DNA from: Ancylothrix sp036704045
Lineage (GTDB): Bacteria; Cyanobacteriota; Cyanobacteriia; Cyanobacteriales; Oscillatoriaceae
Assembly (NCBI GenBank): GCA_036704045.1
Contig: DATNQM010000022.1
Span: 62,001 to 126,000, forward strand
Length of the DNA: 64,000 nucleotides
Direction: 5' to 3'
Shown: positions 25,504-34,390 of the stretch, piece by piece
How the letters are laid out: each line of letters opens with the position of its first letter
Position numbering within the stretch: the first letter of the stretch is position 1
The notes under the pieces: generated by a model
Database searches by the model: none
What the model was told of the DNA's origin: nothing
The model's input: only the letters and a program-made list of their open reading frames with translations
Made by a program: the position numbers and the translations under genes

Positions 25504-26793
25504 TTACTTACAAATCTTTGGGCCCAAACCGGCAGCCCCAGCATAAATAGCCCGTTCGCCTAAATCATCTTCAATTCTCAACAAACGGTTATATTTTGCC
25601 ACTCGTTCACTACGACAAAGCGAACCAGTTTTAATTTGACCGGCACGAGTAGCCACAGCCAAATCAGCAATAGTAGTATCCTCCGTTTCACCAGAACGAT
25701 GACTAATAATAGAACGGAAACCATTGCGACATCCTAAATCAATTGCCTGCAAAGTCTCCGTCAAAGAACCAATTTGATTTAACTTAATCAAAATCGAATT
25801 AGCCGCCTTCAACTCAATACCCTTTTGCAAACGAGTAATATTTGTAACAAACAAATCATCACCCACCAATTGTACCCGGTCGCCAATTTTTTCAGTTAAC
25901 AACTGCCAACTATTCCAATCTTCCTCATGCAAACCATCCTCAATAGAAACAATAGGATATTCGCTAACCAACCTCGCCATATAATCGATAAATTCCGACG
26001 GCTCCTTAGCAGTACCATCATAGACATACTTGCCATCCTTATAAAACTCACTAGCCGCCACATCCAACGCCAAAGCCACCTCAGAACCAGGCTTATAACC
26101 GGCCTTTTGAATCGCAGCCATCAGCAACTCCAAAGCTTCCTGATTCGAGCCTAAATTTGGCGCAAAACCACCTTCATCCCCCACACCAGTCAGCAATCCC
26201 TTATCATCCAAAACCTTGCTCAGACAAGCAAAAACCTCAGCCCCCCAACGCAAAGCCTCCTTAAAAGAACTTGCACCTATCGGCACAATCATAAACTCTT
26301 GAAAATCCACATTATTTGAAGCATGGGCACCGCCATTGATCACATTCATCAAAGGCACCGGCAACAAATTAGAAAGCGGCCCACCCAAATAACGATAAAG
26401 CGGAATTTGTAAAGCCTCCGCAGCAGCTTTTGCCGTCGCCAAAGACACAGCTAAAATCGCATTTGCCCCTAAATTTGACTTATTGGCAGAGCCATCTAAA
26501 TGAATCATTGCAGCATCAATACCGCCTTGATCCAAAGCGTCTTTTTCTATTAGAGTAGGTGCAATTTTATTTTCGATATTGTCAACTGCTCGGCTCACAC
26601 CTTTACCACCATAGCGACTTTTATCGCCATCGCGGAGTTCGTGGGCTTCAAACGTCCCCGTAGAAGCACCACTGGGCACTTGAGCCAAACCCATAGCACC
26701 GCCTTCGAGATAAACTTCCGCTTCAACTGTCGGACGTCCGCGAGAGTCTAAAATTTCACGCGCTTTAATAGAAAAAATTGAAGTATCGTTCAT
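25504..26793 (-). CDS. eno: Enolase
   Basis: A 429-residue glycolytic enzyme that interconverts 2-phosphoglycerate and phosphoenolpyruvate. Signatures are the start MNDTSIFSIKAREILDSRGR, PSGASTGTFEAHELRDGD, NVDFQEFMIVP, LALDVAASEFY, VSIEDGLHEEDW, VGDDLFVTN and ILIKLNQIGSLTE (Mg ligands Asp, Glu, Asp and the catalytic Lys). It ends with SHRSGETEDTTIADLAVAT. I start it at 26793 because homologues open with a short stretch before the A-R-E-I-L segment; an in-frame ATG 15 bases upstream exists. No operon partners. Confidence 0.97.
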   Translation of the reverse strand: MNDTSIFSIKAREILDSRGRPTVEAEVYLEGGAMGLAQVPSGASTGTFEAHELRDGDKSRYGGKGVSRAVDNIENKIAPTLIEKDALDQGGIDAAMIHLDGSANKSNLGANAILAVSLATAKAAAEALQIPLYRYLGGPLSNLLPVPLMNVINGGAHASNNVDFQEFMIVPIGASSFKEALRWGAEVFACLSKVLDDKGLLTGVGDEGGFAPNLGSNQEALELLMAAIQKAGYKPGSEVALALDVAASEFYKDGKYVYDGTAKEPSEFIDYMARLVSEYPIVSIEDGLHEEDWNSWQLLTEKIGDRVQLVGDDLFVTNITRLQKGIELKAANSILIKLNQIGSLTETLQAIDLGCRNGFRSIISHRSGETEDTTIADLAVATRAGQIKTGSLCRSERVAKYNRLLRIEDDLGERAIYAGAAGLGPKICK

Positions 26794-27049
26794 AGTGAAC
26801 AGTTCCAAATGTCAATAAGAGTGTTGTCTGGCGAGACCATATTTCAGCACCAATCGCTTAGGGTGGCCTCGCCTACAAAAATCACCAATCGTAAGCATAT
26901 CTTTTAAAGCTGCATTCAGTACAAAAATTAATCATTTCGATCAAATTTCCATCGCTTGCTCAAAGAAACTCCGTCAACCCAACGATACTATTTTGCTTCC
27001 ATCCACAGACCTTAGAATAAATAAGGAAACAACTGGAATGGAGAACGCA

Positions 27050-27484
27050 ATGCGATTACTGCACACAATGTTGAGAGTGGGTAATTTAGAAAAATCCCTA
27101 GATTTTTACTGCAACCTCTTGGGTATGAAGTTGTTACGTCAAAAAGATTATCCAGGCGGTGAGTTTACATTGGCGTTTATTGGCTATGGCGACGAGTCTG
27201 ATAATACGGTTCTTGAACTGACCTACAATTGGGGAAAGGAAAACTACAATCTTGGAGATGCCTACGGTCACATAGCTATCGGCGTAGATGATATTTATGG
27301 GACTTGTGAGCAAATTAAAGCCAAGGGTGGGAAAGTTTCGCGGGAACCTGGCCCAATGAAACATGGTTCTACAGTGATCGCTTTTGTGGAAGACCCCGAT
27401 GGGTATAAGGTGGAGTTGATTCAGCTTGGCACTCAAGGCTCAGTTGGGGAAAAACAAGCAAGTGAGGCTGTTGCTGCTAAGTAA
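27050..27484 (+). CDS. gloA: Lactoylglutathione lyase (glyoxalase I)
   Basis: A 144-residue metalloenzyme that isomerises the glutathione adduct of methylglyoxal. It has the four metal ligands: His5 in MRLLHTMLRV, Glu in TVLELTYN, His in YGHIAIGVDD and Glu in GYKVELIQ. The start at 27050 gives the normal 144-residue length, and GGAG lies 6 bases upstream. In-frame starts at 27038 (ATG) and 26993 (TTG) would add residues not seen in GloA. A terminator-like region follows. Confidence 0.95.
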   Translation: MRLLHTMLRVGNLEKSLDFYCNLLGMKLLRQKDYPGGEFTLAFIGYGDESDNTVLELTYNWGKENYNLGDAYGHIAIGVDDIYGTCEQIKAKGGKVSREPGPMKHGSTVIAFVEDPDGYKVELIQLGTQGSVGEKQASEAVAAK

Positions 27485-27491
27485 AAGGCCC

Positions 27492-27535
27492 AAAAACCTG
27501 TAGGTAAAAGCCCGGTTTTTGCCAAGCCGGGTTTT
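27492..27535 (+). terminator. Probable terminator after gloA
   Basis: CCCGG (27511-27515) pairs with CCGGG (27527-27531), followed by TTTT. Alternatively AAAAACC (27492-27498) pairs with GGTTTTT (27514-27520). The two arrangements overlap, and either puts a stable hairpin between gloA and the porin gene. A run of seven T occurs at 27543-27549. Confidence 0.55.
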
Positions 27536-27573
27536 GAGTAGATTTTTTTAGGTGTGTTGAGAGGTCTGAGGTT

Positions 27574-29136
27574 GTGAAGTTTTTTATTTGGCAGGGCTGG
27601 GGTTTGGGGTTTTTGATGTTTTTTGGTTTTGGGTTGCCTGTGGTTGCTGTGCCGGTTGAAAGTAGTCTGTACGGCTATCCAGTTGCGTCTGGTGATGGCT
27701 TTGCCGGTGACAGTGAGGCTGTGTTGGATACCGCCTCATTGGAATCTGAGGGTATGGCCCAAGTAACATCGGTTGAGGAGTTGTCGGATGTGTTGCCTAG
27801 TGATTGGGCTTATCAGGCTTTAAAATCGCTGATAGAGCGCTATGGGATTCGGCTGGCCTATTCTGATGGCTTGTTTCGTGGCAATAGGGCGATGACGCGC
27901 TATGAGTTTGCGGCAGCGTTAGCGGAGGTTTTGGAAAAAATACAACCTTTACAGGGTCAAGATATTGAAGGTTTAGAGCAAGATTTGGTGACGCTGCAAC
28001 GTTTGCAAGGGCAGTTGGCGGGGGCTTTGGCACAGTTGGGCTTACGGATGGAGAGTTTGGAGGTTCGTGCAAAAACGTTAGAAGATAATCGTTTTTCTGC
28101 GACTACAAAAATGAACGGCCAGTTTATTTTGGCTGCGACAACGGGTAATCACTCGGATGCTACGTTTGTGTCTCGTGTACGGTTGAATTTGCTTACGGCT
28201 TGGCGTCCTGAAACTGGTTTTTTAACGACGCAGTTGGAAATGGGTAATGATCAAAGCGATACGATTAGTGCGCTTCAAAATGAGGATGGTGTGAATTTGC
28301 TGGGTAGTGCCGGTGTGTTGGCTGGCGGGGGAGGTTTAGATTATGTTGAGGTTGATTCGCAAGTTCGTTTGAGAAAGCTATACTACACTTTGCCTTTTTT
28401 GTCAAGTGCTACGGTAACGGTTGGTGCTAAAATGTCGCCGCGTGATTTTATTGACCGTAACCGGTTTGCTAATGATGAGGCGGTGAATTTTAATTCTAGT
28501 TTTTTTGTGAATAATCCGCTGATTGTCCAAAATCAAGTTGATCGCGAGGGTGGGGCTGGAGTGGCTGTAAATTGGCAAATTAAAGGTACTCCGTTTAGTT
28601 TAAATGCGGTTTATGTTGCAGCAGATGCGGGGGATCCGCAAAACGGTGGTTTTTTTGAAGACCGTAACCAAGCCAGTGTTGAGTTAGAGTATGTGCCTAA
28701 TAGGGATATGGCTGTGCGTTTGCAATATACCTCTGCGAGAATTAATCAAACGGATATTAAGGCATTTGGAATTAATGGGGAGTGGGCGTATAGTCCAAAA
28801 ATTGGGGTGTTTGGGCGTGTGGGGTTTGGAGACTATAGCGGGTTTAATTCGGTGTTGGGAAGAGAGTTAAATGCGTCGCCTTGGACATGGGCTGTGGGAG
28901 TGAATTTTCGCAATACGCCGGTGCCTGGTATGCTGGCGGGGATTGCCATAGGTCAGCCTTATGTGACGGATGAGGTAGGGGATGCCACCCAGACAAATTT
29001 TGAGGCTTTTTATAATTTATTGATTAGCGATAATATAAGTTTGTCTCCGGTGTTTGTGTTGGTGAATAATGCGGATAATGAAAGTGAGAATGGGACGAGT
29101 TGGCAGGTTGGTTTGCGGACTGTGTTTTCTTTTTAA
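27574..29136 (+). CDS. Cyanobacterial iron-uptake/OprB-type porin with SLH domain
   Basis: A 520-residue outer-membrane protein starting at GTG. A signal peptide (FLMFFGFGLPVVAVPVESS) leads to an SLH domain: VEELSDVLPSDWAYQALKSL, then GNRAMTRYEFAAALAEVLEK. Next is a short coiled-coil helix (LQRLQGQLAGALAQLGLRME) and from about residue 165 a beta-barrel OprB-like domain of alternating strands ending with VGLRTVFSF, which has the terminal aromatic residue expected of an outer-membrane barrel. Proteins of this type are common in cyanobacteria and have been linked to uptake of inorganic ions, including iron. It stands alone. Confidence 0.9.
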   Translation: MKFFIWQGWGLGFLMFFGFGLPVVAVPVESSLYGYPVASGDGFAGDSEAVLDTASLESEGMAQVTSVEELSDVLPSDWAYQALKSLIERYGIRLAYSDGLFRGNRAMTRYEFAAALAEVLEKIQPLQGQDIEGLEQDLVTLQRLQGQLAGALAQLGLRMESLEVRAKTLEDNRFSATTKMNGQFILAATTGNHSDATFVSRVRLNLLTAWRPETGFLTTQLEMGNDQSDTISALQNEDGVNLLGSAGVLAGGGGLDYVEVDSQVRLRKLYYTLPFLSSATVTVGAKMSPRDFIDRNRFANDEAVNFNSSFFVNNPLIVQNQVDREGGAGVAVNWQIKGTPFSLNAVYVAADAGDPQNGGFFEDRNQASVELEYVPNRDMAVRLQYTSARINQTDIKAFGINGEWAYSPKIGVFGRVGFGDYSGFNSVLGRELNASPWTWAVGVNFRNTPVPGMLAGIAIGQPYVTDEVGDATQTNFEAFYNLLISDNISLSPVFVLVNNADNESENGTSWQVGLRTVFSF

Positions 29137-29463
29137 TTAAAATTGCTAGGGATGATTTTATATTTTTAGATTTTGGCTTGATAGGGCTAAACGGCTGGTT
29201 TTGTGAAGCAGAGATGGTACAAGGCTTTAGTTATAATTAGCAAAAATTGAAAACTTTATACTTATTTTCTATCAAAAATACTTAAAATTGTATAGAAAAC
29301 ATCGACTTAGCATACTTTAAGGTTAAACATTATGTATTATACACAAAGCCCAGTTAGGTTGGGTGTCGTATAATAATTCAAACTCTTGGCAAAGGATTAT
29401 CATAGTTGTGGGACTATGTTAAAGGTTTAAACCTAAGAAGCCCTTGGAGGAAGAGGATCTACT
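29137..29463. promoter_or_regulatory. clpB leader with hairpin
   Basis: A 327-base region before clpB. TATTATAC (29335-29342) pairs with GTATAATA (29368-29375), with further pairing inside the loop (CCA...TGG). A palindrome AGGTTTAAACCT lies at 29425-29436. The strong ribosome binding site GGAGGAAGAGG follows. No CIRCE element is visible. The hairpin may be an RNA element or promoter dyad of clpB; its function is not known. Confidence 0.35.
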
Positions 29464-32115
29464 GTGCAACCAACTGATTCAACTAAATTTACTGATAAAG
29501 CCTGGGACGCTATTGTTAAATCCCAAGATATTGCGCGCCGGTTCCAAAATCAAAACCTTGAAGTGGAACATTTGGCAATAGCAACGCTGGAACAACAAGA
29601 CGGTCTTGCGGCTAAAATTTTAACAAAAGCCGGTGTGATGCCTGACCAACTTTTGCAGCAGTTAAAAACTTTTACTCAGAGACAGGCAAAACAAGGCAAA
29701 ATTGATCAACTTTATCTAGGTCGTGGTTTAGATTTAATGTTGGATAAAGCTGAGGAATTCCGCCAAGGCTTTGAAGATGATTTTATATCAATTGAACATA
29801 TCGTTTTAGCTTTATGTGAAGATGAAAGAATTGGTAAAAGAACGTTTCGGATCTTAAATTGTGACCGGCAATCTTTAGAAATTGCTATTAGGGCTTTGCG
29901 CGGTTCTGCAAAAGTTCAAGATCCAAATCCAGAAAATAGTTATGGGGCATTAGAAAAGTATGGACGCGATTTAACTGAACAAGCAAAGGCCGGTAAACTT
30001 GACCCGGTAATTGGTAGAGATGACCAAATCCGCAGGGTAATTCAAGTGCTTTCGCGCCGGTCAAAAAATAACCCGGTTTTGATTGGGGAACCGGGGGTTG
30101 GTAAGACGGCAATTGCTGAAGCTTTGGCGCAAAGAATTGTGAATGGTGATGTGCCAGAATCGCTAAAAAATCGCCGCTTAATTTCTTTGGATATGGGCAG
30201 TTTAATTGCGGGGGCAAAGTATCGCGGAGAATTTGAAGAACGCTTGCGGGCTGTGTTGCGCGAGGTGATGGGAAGTGATGGGCAAGTTGTGTTGTTTATT
30301 GATGAGTTGCATACGGTGGTTGGCACCGGCTCTAATTCTCAGGGTTCAATGGATGCTGGGAATTTGTTAAAACCAATGTTGGCGCGGGGTGAGTTGCGTT
30401 GTATTGGGGCGACAACTTTAGATGAATATCGCAAGTTTATTGAAAAAGATGCGGCTTTGGATCGCCGGTTTCAACAGGTATTTGTTGACCAACCAAATGT
30501 AGAGGATACTATTTCAATTTTACGCGGTTTAAAAGAGCGTTATGAAGTGCATCATGGGGTAAAAATTCTCGATTCGGCTTTGGTGGCGGCGGCGATGTTG
30601 TCGGAACGTTATATTGCGGATCGTTTTTTGCCAGATAAAGCGATTGATTTGGTGGATGAGGCGGCGGCGAAGTTGAAGATGGAAATTACTTCAAAACCGG
30701 CCGAATTGGAAACCGCAGACCGGCGTTTGATGCAGTTACAAATGGAAAAGCTTTCTCTGGAAGCAGAACAAAATAAGGCGGCTGCGGAACGTCTCGAACG
30801 CATTGAAAGAGAAATGGGGGATCTCAAAGTTAAACAGCAGCGGCTTAGTGCTCAATGGCAAGGGGAAAAGCAGTTACTTGAAGGCATTAATACTCTTAAG
30901 GAAGAAGAAAACGAATTACGGAAAAAAATAGACCGCGCTGAACGAAATTATGACTTGAATACGGCGGCGCAATTAAAGTATGGTCGTATGGAAAAAGTGC
31001 AGAGAGAAAGGGAGGCAAAAGAGGCAGAATTATTAAAGTTGCAGTCGCAAGGTTCAACGCTTTTACGAGAGCAAGTTACCGAGGGTGATATTGCGGAAAT
31101 TGTTGCAAAATGGACTGGTATTCCTGTTACGCGTTTGATGGAATCTGAGCGGCAGAAGTTATTACAATTAGAGGCTCAATTACATCAGCGAGTTATCGGT
31201 CAAGATGAGGCGGTTTCGGCCGTTTCGGCAGCGATTCGGCGGGCACGGGCGGGAATGAAAGATCCGGGGCGTCCGATTGGTTCGTTTTTGTTTATGGGCC
31301 CAACGGGTGTGGGTAAAACCGAGTTGGTGCGGGCTTTGGCGCATTGTTTGTTTGATACAGAAGATGCGCTTGTCCGACTTGATATGTCGGAATATATGGA
31401 GAAACATTCGGTTTCTCGGTTGGTTGGGGCTCCTCCTGGGTATGTTGGTTATGAGGAGGGGGGTCAGCTTTCGGAGGCGGTGCGCCGGCATCCTTATTCG
31501 GTGGTGCTTTTTGATGAGGTTGAAAAGGCTCACCCTGATGTTTTTAATATTTTATTGCAGGTGTTGGATGAGGGGAGAATTACTGACTCACAAGGCCGTT
31601 TGGTAGACTTCCGAAATACGGTGATTGTGATGACGAGTAATATCGGTAGTGATCATATTTTGGATGTGGCTGGCGATGATTCTAAGTATGAGGAAATGGA
31701 AAAGCGGGTGATGCACTCTTTGCGTGGTCATTTTCGCCCAGAGTTTCTTAATCGGGTGGATGATATTATTTTGTTTCATGCGCTTTCTCGCAAGGAGTTA
31801 CGACAAATTGTTGTGGTACAACTTAAGCGTGTTGAGCGTTTGTTGGCAGAGCAAAAAATTAGTTTGTTGTTAACATCTGCGGCGCAAGATCATTTGGCTG
31901 CTGCCGGTTTTGATCCGGTTTATGGGGCGCGTCCTCTTAAGCGGGCTATCCAGCGCGAGATTGAAAATCCGATTGCTACAAAGTTGCTAGAAAATGTTTT
32001 TGTGGCTGGGGATACGATTGTGGTGGATTGTTTGGGTGATGGTTTGACGTTTAGTAGTGAGTTGCCGGTGGTGGCTGAGGTGCGGGCTTCTGAGGAGGAG
32101 GTGCCGGTTTCTTAA
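29464..32115 (+). CDS. clpB: ATP-dependent disaggregase ClpB
   Basis: An 883-residue AAA+ chaperone that extracts proteins from aggregates with DnaK. The N-terminal Clp repeat domain is followed by NBD1 with GEPGVGKTA, the M-domain coiled coil (QLQMEKLSLEAEQNKAAAERL) and NBD2 with GPTGVGKTE. Walker B motifs are VLFIDELHTVVG and VVLFDEVEKAHPD. The start is a GTG 6 bases after GGAGGAAGAGGATCTACT. The length is normal for cyanobacterial ClpB. Cyanobacteria often have two ClpB proteins; which one this is cannot be told here. Confidence 0.97.
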   Translation: MQPTDSTKFTDKAWDAIVKSQDIARRFQNQNLEVEHLAIATLEQQDGLAAKILTKAGVMPDQLLQQLKTFTQRQAKQGKIDQLYLGRGLDLMLDKAEEFRQGFEDDFISIEHIVLALCEDERIGKRTFRILNCDRQSLEIAIRALRGSAKVQDPNPENSYGALEKYGRDLTEQAKAGKLDPVIGRDDQIRRVIQVLSRRSKNNPVLIGEPGVGKTAIAEALAQRIVNGDVPESLKNRRLISLDMGSLIAGAKYRGEFEERLRAVLREVMGSDGQVVLFIDELHTVVGTGSNSQGSMDAGNLLKPMLARGELRCIGATTLDEYRKFIEKDAALDRRFQQVFVDQPNVEDTISILRGLKERYEVHHGVKILDSALVAAAMLSERYIADRFLPDKAIDLVDEAAAKLKMEITSKPAELETADRRLMQLQMEKLSLEAEQNKAAAERLERIEREMGDLKVKQQRLSAQWQGEKQLLEGINTLKEEENELRKKIDRAERNYDLNTAAQLKYGRMEKVQREREAKEAELLKLQSQGSTLLREQVTEGDIAEIVAKWTGIPVTRLMESERQKLLQLEAQLHQRVIGQDEAVSAVSAAIRRARAGMKDPGRPIGSFLFMGPTGVGKTELVRALAHCLFDTEDALVRLDMSEYMEKHSVSRLVGAPPGYVGYEEGGQLSEAVRRHPYSVVLFDEVEKAHPDVFNILLQVLDEGRITDSQGRLVDFRNTVIVMTSNIGSDHILDVAGDDSKYEEMEKRVMHSLRGHFRPEFLNRVDDIILFHALSRKELRQIVVVQLKRVERLLAEQKISLLLTSAAQDHLAAAGFDPVYGARPLKRAIQREIENPIATKLLENVFVAGDTIVVDCLGDGLTFSSELPVVAEVRASEEEVPVS

Positions 32116-32304
32116 GTGAAGATACTTTGATTGAGGGATGAATGAGTGATACTTCTATTCTCCTTCAGTCAAGGTGTCCTGTTCTGATGACAAAGCAAGG
32201 AGGGGGCTGTTATGATAGCGATTGAAGTAAGTTAAAAATTTATTTTTTTTTAGATAAAGTTTTTTTGCTTTTTATAAACTTCTCTCAAACATCTACAGAG
32301 AGCA

Positions 32305-33822
32305 ATGACAGATTCTTTATTACCATCAACATCCGTACCGGCTCCGTTGGCTGCTACGAGTCCAAAGAAAAGCAATTTAGGGCGTATTTTAATTACATTA
32401 GGGTTGCTTCTTAATGGGGCAATTTGGGCGGCTGCAATTGCTTATATTAAGTTAACGCCGTCAACTTATACGAGCGAATGGACGATTTTTTTACCAGCCG
32501 CAAGTTCAAGTGCAAATGTGAATGTTTCGGATACTAACTCGCAGGTTGAAGGTTCAAATCAATCTCCCTATCAAACTTTGGTGCGGGTTGATCCTCGACA
32601 AAATTATATATTTATTGCTAACAGTCGGACGGTTTTATCGGCGGCGGCAGCATCAGTGCAAATGTCGGTAGAAGATTTTGGTACGCCGCTGGTGGGGACG
32701 AATAAAAATGATACGTTGATGTCTTTTAAAATTGATGGTTCAAGCCCGGCGGAGGCGCAGAGAAAGGCACAAGCGCTTTATAAGGCTTTTGTGCAACAAA
32801 TTGATAGTTTGCGTGAGGAAATGGGGGAGAAAGAATTTCAGCGTCAGCAGTCTGAAAATCAACAAATGCTGAAGGATTCTCAAGAAAAGTTAGAGGCAGC
32901 TAATAAAGAGTTAGCACAATATGTTAGCCAATCTCCGCTGCGCCGGTCTGAACAAATTGCGGAGTTTGCTGGTAGTTTGGAGTCGTTGAAAAAAGAGCGT
33001 GAATTGACTTTAGCTTCTTTGCAGCAGACAAGTTCTCGTTTACAACAATTGGGTTCAAGTTTAAATATTTCTGTTCAGGAAGCCTCGGATATTATTACTC
33101 TGCAAGCTGATGAAATTTTCTTGAAACAATGGGCAGATTATAGTACAGCAAGTGCAAATTTATCGAGTTTGTTAGCGCAGTGGCGCCCCGGTTCTCCCCA
33201 AATAGATAATGCTGAAGCTAAGCTTATAACGGCTAAGTATGCTTTGCAGGCGCGGGCAAGTGCGGTGTTAGGAAAAGAGGTGGGGGAAGAGACTTTACAA
33301 CAGTTTAATGGCAGTCTTAATAGTACGGGTGGCACACGAGAAACTTTGTTTCAAGAACTTGTGACATTACAGGCAGATCAAAAAGGTTATGCGGCAAAAT
33401 TGAAAAGTCTGGATGAGCAAATTACTCAGCTTGATTCTCAGGTAAAATTGTTGATTCAAGAAAAATTTAAGCTGAATGATTTGGAGCGAAATGCAAAGGT
33501 TGCTGATAATTATTTTACGTCTACTATGGCTCAGTTAAATTTTAGTAAGCCGGAAGTAGCTACTTCTTATCCTGTAGTGCAATTGATTGCGGATCCAAAT
33601 TTGCCGACAGAATCAAGTGGTCCTGATAAGAAGATGCCGGTTTTAGGAGCACTTGCTTTTACTTTGTTGAGTTTTACTGGTATTGCGCTGTTTTGTTGGG
33701 AGCGTTCTTTGCACAAAAATAATAGTAAAATCATAGAGGATAGTGATTCTTTGGTAGACCAGGTTGTTGATGAGGGAGGGTTTGGCTCCACGCTACACCA
33801 GGAGAGAAGTCAAGGTGAATAG
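32305..33822 (+). CDS. Polysaccharide chain-length (Wzz/GumC-type) membrane protein
   Basis: A 505-residue inner-membrane protein. Membrane helices lie near residues 27-50 (GRILITLGLLLNGAIWAAAIAYI) and near 445-460 (LGALAFTLLSFTGIALF), and the long periplasmic region has several coiled coils (QRQQSENQQMLKDSQEKLEA and LFQELVTLQADQKGYAAKLK). This is the layout of polysaccharide co-polymerases that set chain length in Wzx/Wzy export. No cytoplasmic tyrosine kinase domain follows. The downstream polysaccharide genes at 39-47 kb fit. Its stop overlaps an AllA-like gene by 8 bases. Confidence 0.8.
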   Translation: MTDSLLPSTSVPAPLAATSPKKSNLGRILITLGLLLNGAIWAAAIAYIKLTPSTYTSEWTIFLPAASSSANVNVSDTNSQVEGSNQSPYQTLVRVDPRQNYIFIANSRTVLSAAAASVQMSVEDFGTPLVGTNKNDTLMSFKIDGSSPAEAQRKAQALYKAFVQQIDSLREEMGEKEFQRQQSENQQMLKDSQEKLEAANKELAQYVSQSPLRRSEQIAEFAGSLESLKKERELTLASLQQTSSRLQQLGSSLNISVQEASDIITLQADEIFLKQWADYSTASANLSSLLAQWRPGSPQIDNAEAKLITAKYALQARASAVLGKEVGEETLQQFNGSLNSTGGTRETLFQELVTLQADQKGYAAKLKSLDEQITQLDSQVKLLIQEKFKLNDLERNAKVADNYFTSTMAQLNFSKPEVATSYPVVQLIADPNLPTESSGPDKKMPVLGALAFTLLSFTGIALFCWERSLHKNNSKIIEDSDSLVDQVVDEGGFGSTLHQERSQGE

Positions 33823-34312
33823 TCCAGTATCAAAACAGCTAAAACAATTAAAAGCAAGTTTAATTACTGGGGAAAATTTTAAGGCTTACGGACAGGTAAT
33901 TTTTCCGAGTTCTGATGGTAAGGCGTTTGATTTTGAGGATGCTCAGTTAGTTTTAAATCGGGGTATTCCGCGTTTTTATATTATGCGTTTGATGAATAAA
34001 GGACGGAGGTTTGCCGGTATTACTAGGCATTTGCAATGTACTCAGTGTTTGGGTTCTTTGGAGGGGAAAGAGTGGTTTATGGGGGTGGCACCACCGGCTG
34101 ATTTTTCTTGTCCAAAATTAGAGGATATTGTGGTGTTTAAAATTCCGGGGAATTGTTTTATTAAATTAAATGTGGGAACTTGGCACGCCGGCCCTTATTT
34201 TGATGATGATTTTGTAGATTTTTATAATTTAGAGTTAAGTGATACAAATGTTGTGGATCACGATACTTGTAGTTTGGTTAAAACCTATGGTGTTGAGTTG
34301 GAAATTATTTGA
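33815..34312 (+). CDS. Ureidoglycolate lyase-like protein (AllA family)
   Basis: A 165-residue cupin-like enzyme of the AllA family, which splits ureidoglycolate into glyoxylate and urea. The family core is visible: RFYIMRLMNKGRRFAGITRH, TQCLGSLEGKEWFMGVAPPA, IPGNCFIKLNVGTWHAGPYF (His of WHAGP) and DHDTCSLVK. The start is a GTG at 33815 after AGGAGAGAAGTCAAG, so it overlaps the Wzz gene. An in-frame alternative at 33764 is unlikely. It faces the AtzE/AtzG amidase operon, which suggests a shared ureide or nitrogen-scavenging theme. Confidence 0.8.
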   Translation: MNSPVSKQLKQLKASLITGENFKAYGQVIFPSSDGKAFDFEDAQLVLNRGIPRFYIMRLMNKGRRFAGITRHLQCTQCLGSLEGKEWFMGVAPPADFSCPKLEDIVVFKIPGNCFIKLNVGTWHAGPYFDDDFVDFYNLELSDTNVVDHDTCSLVKTYGVELEII

Positions 34313-34390
34313 TTTTAAGGGGCCGTAAAGTCCTATTTTTTTGTTTTTAAAAACTGTTTTTATTGTCAAACGTGTTGTTTTCTAATTAAT

